Assembly (NCBI RefSeq): GCF_041261205.1
Contig: NZ_JBGCCH010000002.1
Coordinates: 558,001 to 622,000 of the forward strand
DNA from: Catenulispora sp. MAP5-51
GTDB lineage: Bacteria; Actinomycetota; Actinomycetes; Streptomycetales; Catenulisporaceae
Reading direction: 5' to 3'
Length of the DNA: 64,000 bases
Shown here: positions 62,217 to 64,000 of the stretch, in pieces
How positions within the stretch are numbered: the stretch's first letter is position 1
How the letters are laid out: each line of letters begins with the position of its first letter
Notes under the pieces: generated by a model
What the model was told of the DNA's origin: nothing
What the model saw: only the letters and a program-made list of their open reading frames with translations
The model's database searches: none
Made by a program: the position numbers and the translations under genes

Positions 62217-63136
62217 CAGGAAGCTCCTTCTTCGGCGGGGACTGCAGACGCGGCCAGGTCTTTGCACCAGGCGTTCGCCTCGGTGGCGCCAGAACTGGCC
62301 TGGACCGCAGACCAGAACTGCTCACGCGAGTCAGATTGGGAAGCCGCTGCGGCCAGCTCGGCAGCAAGTTCGTCGCTCAGGACCGGAAACCAGCCAGCAA
62401 GCCGCCCCAACTCCTCAGGCCCGGTCTGCGGATCGGCTCCGAGTACGCTCGGGCCGTACGCGATCACGTATCCGGCGGCCGCATTCAAGGTCTGGGCCAG
62501 CCGCCACAACGCAGTGCGGGCGGCCTCGGCTGCCTGTGCGGAATCCGGCCCACCCATTCCGATGGCGACCGCAACAGCCAGCAGCGCGGCCCGTAGCGCA
62601 TAGACGCCGGACCACAGCAGGGACAGCGCCTGCTCGTGCTCGGCAGCTTCCCAGGCAAACACATCGGCGGGCAGCCGCAAAGGTCTGCGAGCCTGGCCAA
62701 GTGCCGGAGGGATCGCGCGGCTGCGAAGGTCCTCGCTATCCGCGTTCAGCATGTCCGCGAGCTGCTCGCAGATCTCCGGCTCGACGCGCTTACGGAAGTG
62801 ATGGACCTCGTAGCCAGCCGCCGCCGCGGCCTTCTCCCGCCGCTCCGTCAAAGTCAGCCCGGCGGCCTCAGGCACTGCACCGAACAGCAGTCGGGTCGGC
62901 ACGGCCAGGCGGTGGTGCACGAAACGGGCGAGCTGCCAACGAAGCAACGAGTCCAGAGCTCGCAGACGACTGGCCGGATCATCCGGCCACGCAGCCCGCG
63001 CGACGACGCCGCGCAGATCGAGCAGGGCGGGATCGACAACGGTGTAGTCGGGCAGCGGCAGCCCCGCGCGCAGCAGATCGCGCAGGGCCGCTCCCGAAGC
63101 CTGCGGCCCGGCGGTCACTGATGGCGCCTTGTGCAC
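62216..63136 (-). CDS. helical protein of unknown function, first gene of aaRS-ASCH operon
   Basis: A 306-residue, Ala-rich protein with no recognised motif: GLTLTERREKAAAAAGYEVHHFRKRVEPEICEQLADMLNADSEDL may be a small helix-turn-helix-like segment, and ALSLLWSGVYALRAALLAVAVAIGM is a buried or membrane-associated helix. Its stop overlaps the start of the P-loop gene, so the three genes form one operon. Confidence 0.6.
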   Translation of the reverse strand: MHKAPSVTAGPQASGAALRDLLRAGLPLPDYTVVDPALLDLRGVVARAAWPDDPASRLRALDSLLRWQLARFVHHRLAVPTRLLFGAVPEAAGLTLTERREKAAAAAGYEVHHFRKRVEPEICEQLADMLNADSEDLRSRAIPPALGQARRPLRLPADVFAWEAAEHEQALSLLWSGVYALRAALLAVAVAIGMGGPDSAQAAEAARTALWRLAQTLNAAAGYVIAYGPSVLGADPQTGPEELGRLAGWFPVLSDELAAELAAAASQSDSREQFWSAVQASSGATEANAWCKDLAASAVPAEEGAS

Positions 63137-63456
63137 GTGAAGAAGCCGGTCACGGCATTAGTTAACCACCGATACCCAGTAAGTGCCCAGCACTTTGCCC
63201 AGTGAATGCCCACCGGTATGAGCTCATACGAGCAGGGCCGTTGGCACTCGCGGCAGGCCGGGAACTCTAGGTAGAGGCAGCAGAACCAACTCCTGGCCCT
63301 GTTTGCAGCGGCATGCTGCGAATGCCGTTGCTGCGCAGTTCGCGCGGTGATCGGGTTCCGGGTCCGACGGCCCGCGGTTCCCGAAATCCAGGATCGCGTT
63401 TCCGTCCAGGTCTGTAATCTGGCTCGATACGTACCACCCAGGTCTGGAGCAGCACG
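63137..63456. other. divergent promoter region
   Basis: No gene seen. Contains the perfect 14-bp palindrome GTATGAGCTCATAC (63216-63229) and repeated GCCCAG units at 63185-63215. It separates the aaRS-ASCH operon from the gene at 63457. Confidence 0.6.
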
Positions 63457-64000
63457 GTGAGCACGTTCTTGGACCCGCTCGATGCACAGCAGCAAGCGCT
63501 GGTAGACCTGGTGTGGCCGCAGTTCGCGAAGACGAACCGGTTCCCCAACTACCAGTGGGTCGAGTACATGATGCGGCGCATGGGCTACAACGCCGCAGAA
63601 GCAATCAACACCATGCCGGCGGTGGGCATCCCGGACAAGCTCGGACGCTACAGCACCATCTGGGTCGCCACGATCGGTGGGGCCGTGCAATTGGATGACG
63701 AAGTCCGTCTGACCATGGCGGGTCTCTACCACGTCAACAGCCCCGCTGCGACGAAGGTGATCAAGGGCGTGCTCGAATACGCTCGCGCGCTGTCCAAGGC
63801 GCAGGACCAGATCGCAGACCACCCGTTCGGCGGCTACAGCCCTCAGCTATTCCTGAGGAAGTCTCTGCGGAGCAAGAGGGAGCCGTTCCTCGACGCCGTT
63901 GGCACCGTTGCCGAGCACGAATGGGTGATCATGCGGATCGGCAAGGCCGGCGCCCAGGGCGAAGACTGGCTAGGCCGACTGGCCCTGGTGTCAGAGGCGA
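63457..64000 (+). CDS. partial gene of unknown function, runs off window
   Basis: GTG start with GGAG 7 bases upstream; frame open to the window end (181 codons so far). MSTFLDPLDAQQQALVDLVWPQF, WVEYMMRRMGYN, MAGLYHVNSPAATKVIKGVLEYARAL. No conserved motif recognised. Divergent from the aaRS-ASCH operon across a palindromic region. Confidence 0.7.
   Translation, partial: MSTFLDPLDAQQQALVDLVWPQFAKTNRFPNYQWVEYMMRRMGYNAAEAINTMPAVGIPDKLGRYSTIWVATIGGAVQLDDEVRLTMAGLYHVNSPAATKVIKGVLEYARALSKAQDQIADHPFGGYSPQLFLRKSLRSKREPFLDAVGTVAEHEWVIMRIGKAGAQGEDWLGRLALVSEA

Noticed and set aside
1-64000. CRISPR array or rRNA genes
   Set aside because: No regular repeat-spacer pattern and no rRNA signature seen on either strand.

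Overview
The window is very GC-rich, almost every real gene has GC-rich third codon positions, and it carries actinobacterial markers: a DLW-39 family mini-protein, a c-di-AMP (ydaO-type) riboswitch in front of an NlpC/P60 wall hydrolase, WXG-like Rhs toxins and FxsT-like TIR-NB-ARC-TPR proteins. It looks like a chromosome segment of a filamentous actinomycete (Streptomyces/Catenulispora-like; the genus cannot be fixed from sequence alone) interrupted by a large integrative and conjugative element followed by a defence island.

Left part, about 1-20.3 kb, is mostly chromosomal. It holds the 3' part of a TIR-NB-ARC-TPR gene, an alpha/beta hydrolase, a 1502-residue Rhs polymorphic toxin with a barnase-like tip followed by a barstar-type immunity gene, a Tat-exported beta-carbonic anhydrase, a secreted protein of unknown role, tRNA-Ala(TGC), the DLW-39 gene, a riboswitch-controlled C40 peptidase, a PH-domain membrane protein, the three-gene proton-translocating transhydrogenase operon (pntAA-pntAB-pntB), upp, tadA (tRNA adenosine deaminase) and tRNA-Ser(CGA).

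Middle part, about 22.7-53.4 kb, is an integrative element. At its left end are a tyrosine recombinase (its 3' end runs into a transposase remnant) and an excisionase. Next comes a compact type IV secretion operon on the plus strand: sigma-like HTH protein, VirB2-like pilin, VirB6-like membrane protein, PrgI/VirB3-like protein, VirB4 ATPase, VirD4-like coupling ATPase, replication-relaxation protein and a C40 hydrolase. A regulatory block follows with a DUF2637 membrane protein, two paralogous double-XRE regulators, a GHKL ATPase, an XRE-TPR regulator with a GNAT acetyltransferase, and a winged-helix Rep-like protein. It ends with a translationally coupled minus-strand Tad (Flp) pilus operon of eleven genes reaching from a lipoprotein gene to a giant LysM-BTAD protein, preceded by a GntR-Nudix regulator and a 10-bp-arm palindrome. 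No canonical relaxase, TadZ or prepilin peptidase was found in the window.

Right part, about 53.6-64 kb, is a defence-like island. A four-gene CBASS operon with CD-NTase, HORMA protein, TRIP13-like AAA+ ATPase and a nuclease-SAVED (Cap4-like) effector is read as type III CBASS. It is followed by a three-gene cassette that looks like a BrnT/RHH-type toxin-antitoxin plus an unknown protein, then an operon of three genes: unknown helical protein, small P-loop protein, and a class I aminoacyl-tRNA-synthetase-like protein fused to an ASCH domain. That last set has no function I can name and is the best candidate for an undescribed system. A partial gene of unknown function runs off the right edge.
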